Source: Nyssa sinensis (taxonomy: Eukaryota > Streptophyta > Magnoliopsida > Cornales > Nyssaceae). Taken from it: DNA of 64,000 nt. The stretch is from positions 1 to 64,000 of the forward strand of contig VIRR01000552.1 in assembly GCA_008638375.1 (NCBI GenBank), in the 5' to 3' direction. The notes under the pieces were generated by a model. The model was given only the letters and a program-made list of their open reading frames with translations, was not told where the DNA came from and did no database searches. The translations under genes were made by a program, and so were the position numbers. Positions 62,047 through 64,000 of this stretch are shown here, in pieces. Each line of letters begins with the position of its first letter. Within the stretch, counting starts at the first letter, position 1.

Positions 62047-63875
62047 TGTCACGCCCCAAATTTCCACGAACCCGGGGAGTGAGTGAAATAAGTTAAATAA
62101 AGGATAATCTAATAAATTCAATTAAACATGCACTCCTTTTCTTCAACACACAAACATAAAAAGTAGGTGCAATAAACATATCTTTCATGTCATTTTGAGC
62201 TTAAGCCCTTACATCTCAACATATGCCCCCAAGGGCCAAATACACTGCTAAGTCCTTATCCCCTCCTTTTTGGTCAAGGTCTCATCAAATCTCATGTGCC
62301 AAGGGCGTCACCTGAAATATGATATACCACGAATGGGTCAGCTCAACTGCTGGTATAACATAATGCTAATGCAAGAAACAAAATTAAGGCGTGGCATGTG
62401 CCAGTGTACATTTATTTTTACATGTCATCAATGCAATATATGAACAATATGTGTGACACAGCCATGCAACTCTATGCCACACACATGTCTCATTTACGGA
62501 CCACATCCGATGGACCCTGAGTACCAATACCTGTTTACGGACCGCCCCCGTTGGATTCTGGGTACTAGTACAATGGCCAATTTTGGGTTTTTCACCATAG
62601 GATCTACACCCTCATAATGCATAACACCACATGCTCAACCCACACTATGCTTTCAAGGAATCACACCATGCCAATATGCCTTGATTCCACCATGCAATAA
62701 TGCAATCTCAACGAAACATTTATTAACACATGAAGCATGCTTTAAGTGATGCACATTTTACTTAAAGCAACCATGATATTAAATCACAAAACTTCTTCCA
62801 CAAGTCTGTATATCATGAAAAATCAATTTAAACATATGCTCGATTCACACATTCACAATCTTGACAATTCTCCAAAACATAAATCACACACTGTGCCAAC
62901 ACATGGAATGTACATATGGTCACGATCTACATTTTTCACTTAACCAAATTTTTAAAAAGATGACAAGAACACATAAGCACGCAAACAATCAAGCAAACAT
63001 GTGGATCATTAAGTCAACATGGAAATCACCCCTAAACTTAATTCTATTTCTTACTTAGCAAAATATCATACCTAATGGGTTGGTCTCAACCCTAAGAAAT
63101 CGTGTTCGCGGTGTAGCCGAACTAATCAATGAGAATGCAGTCCCTTTTACTGTCTCTAACTGAAAGGTCTAGATTGCCTTCTCATTGTCCTTCGATGTTC
63201 CTAAAATCATTACAACACAACTCAGTTTATCACTACTTGAATTATGCTGTTCATCAAATTTTATGCTTTTATATCATGAGTTTCTATTTTACTAGAATAA
63301 ACTCTACCATTGAGTCTGGAACGTCGACTAAAGTCGGTTTAGGTTTTCGTGGAATTTAATTTGGACATTTGTACTAAAAAGGGCAAAACGATCATTTTGC
63401 ACTTTCACTGGTTCTTACTTCTCGAGGCCTTTTTTCATAAATCGAACTCCATCGTTGAGTCCGGAATGCTCGAAATAATAAAAGTTCACCATTCTTTTAT
63501 TTTAATCGAAGTTCGTTTGACTACTTTTCGACCAAGAGGTATTTTGGTAATTTTTAGTGTTCCTACGGGTCTTCTATTTTTTGGGACCTTGCCTTGCAAA
63601 ATGGACCTCACCGTTGGATTCAGAATGTTCAAGACATAAAGAAAACGCTAATGACTTGTTTAGTTTGGACTCCGGGCCATTTCGGCATATTTAATTTAAT
63701 TAATTAAATACTTATTATTATATAATATATACATATTTATGCCAAAAGAGGACACGAGATTGTCTTGTCCTCACTGGCCATATGCTCCTCACTCCTTCCA
63801 TAGGTACTAAGTTCAATTCAACGGGCTGGCCCCTTTAAATTTTTATTTTTTTTTCCATTTTATAAATTATTTATG

Positions 63876-63912
<37 letters not shown>

Positions 63913-64000
63913 GACGGCTGGTTTAACATAGGCGTGCCTGTGTCCAAGTGGGTTGGGCGTGGGTTATTCCCAATGGGATCTCACGTTCGAATCCTTGGGA
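62047..64000 (-). mobile_element. LTR of the same Ty3/gypsy group, runs off the window
   Basis: Its 3' end on the minus strand is GGGGCGTGACA at 62,047, and its left flank CTATA (62,042-62,046) is the candidate target duplication. It shows the same ordered blocks as the other LTRs: AGCTTAAGCCC near 62,200, the GGCATGTGCCAGTGTACA block near 62,393, ACATCCGATGG/CGCCCCCGTTGG minisatellite-type units at 62,495-62,570, the ACTTAGCAAAATATCATACC word near 63,055, and the tRNA-like GTTCGAATCC at 63,985. Whether it is a solo LTR or part of a full element cannot be told from this window. Confidence 0.88.

Overview
This is nuclear DNA of a flowering plant, almost certainly a eudicot and probably a woody rosid. 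The evidence is an intron-containing TIR-NBS-LRR (TNL) resistance gene, Ty3/gypsy and Ty1/copia retrotransposons with plant-type tRNA-iMet primer sites, AT-rich intergenic DNA and many (TA)n, (CT)n and (ATT)n microsatellites. The rosid placement rests only on the look of the TNL protein. No prokaryotic genes, CRISPR arrays, rRNA or true tRNA genes were seen.

Left half (1-23,974): a tandem TNL cluster. One copy (16,378-20,681) has an open, phase-consistent exon structure of about 1,139 codons: TIR, NB-ARC, LRR and C-JID. It has a TATA promoter and a probable 5'-UTR intron. Around it are broken relatives: an NB-ARC/LRR pseudogene at 1-1,285, a 3'-end fragment at 8,280-9,350, another at 23,396-23,974, and extra promoter/leader copies at about 9,690-10,130, 10,240-11,433 and 13,880-14,455 with no coding body attached. 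A tRNA-type SINE with a 14-bp target duplication sits in the first of these. A tandem array of about 620-bp units lies at 4,810-6,490, and inverted-repeat elements lie nearby.

Right half (23,975-64,000): the 3' flank of the last TNL relative has been blown apart by retrotransposons. Target-site duplications let the order be read. A 550-bp hAT-like element is split by a 2,967-bp solo LTR. A 3,665-bp solo LTR follows. Then comes a 3.8-kb solo LTR (31,423-49,906) that was itself hit twice: by a complete 10,568-bp chromovirus-type Ty3/gypsy element (34,945-45,512, minus strand) and by a 4,118-bp solo LTR (45,598-49,715, minus strand). The displaced TNL flank resumes at 49,907. Further right, a decayed Ty1/copia element (51,939-60,352, minus strand) with unusual TA...TA LTR ends carries a 3,570-bp solo LTR inside its left LTR. 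A last LTR of the same gypsy group starts at 62,047 and runs off the window.

Only the TNL at 16,378-20,681 looks like a working host gene. The Ty3/gypsy element is young, with near-identical LTRs and intact RT and integrase catalytic residues, but its gag-pol frame is broken in two places. I found no clearly new molecular system. The strongest unusual signals are the altered MHD position and internal duplication in the TNL, the orphan promoter copies, the readable nesting history, the non-canonical copia termini, and short sequence blocks conserved across otherwise diverged LTRs.
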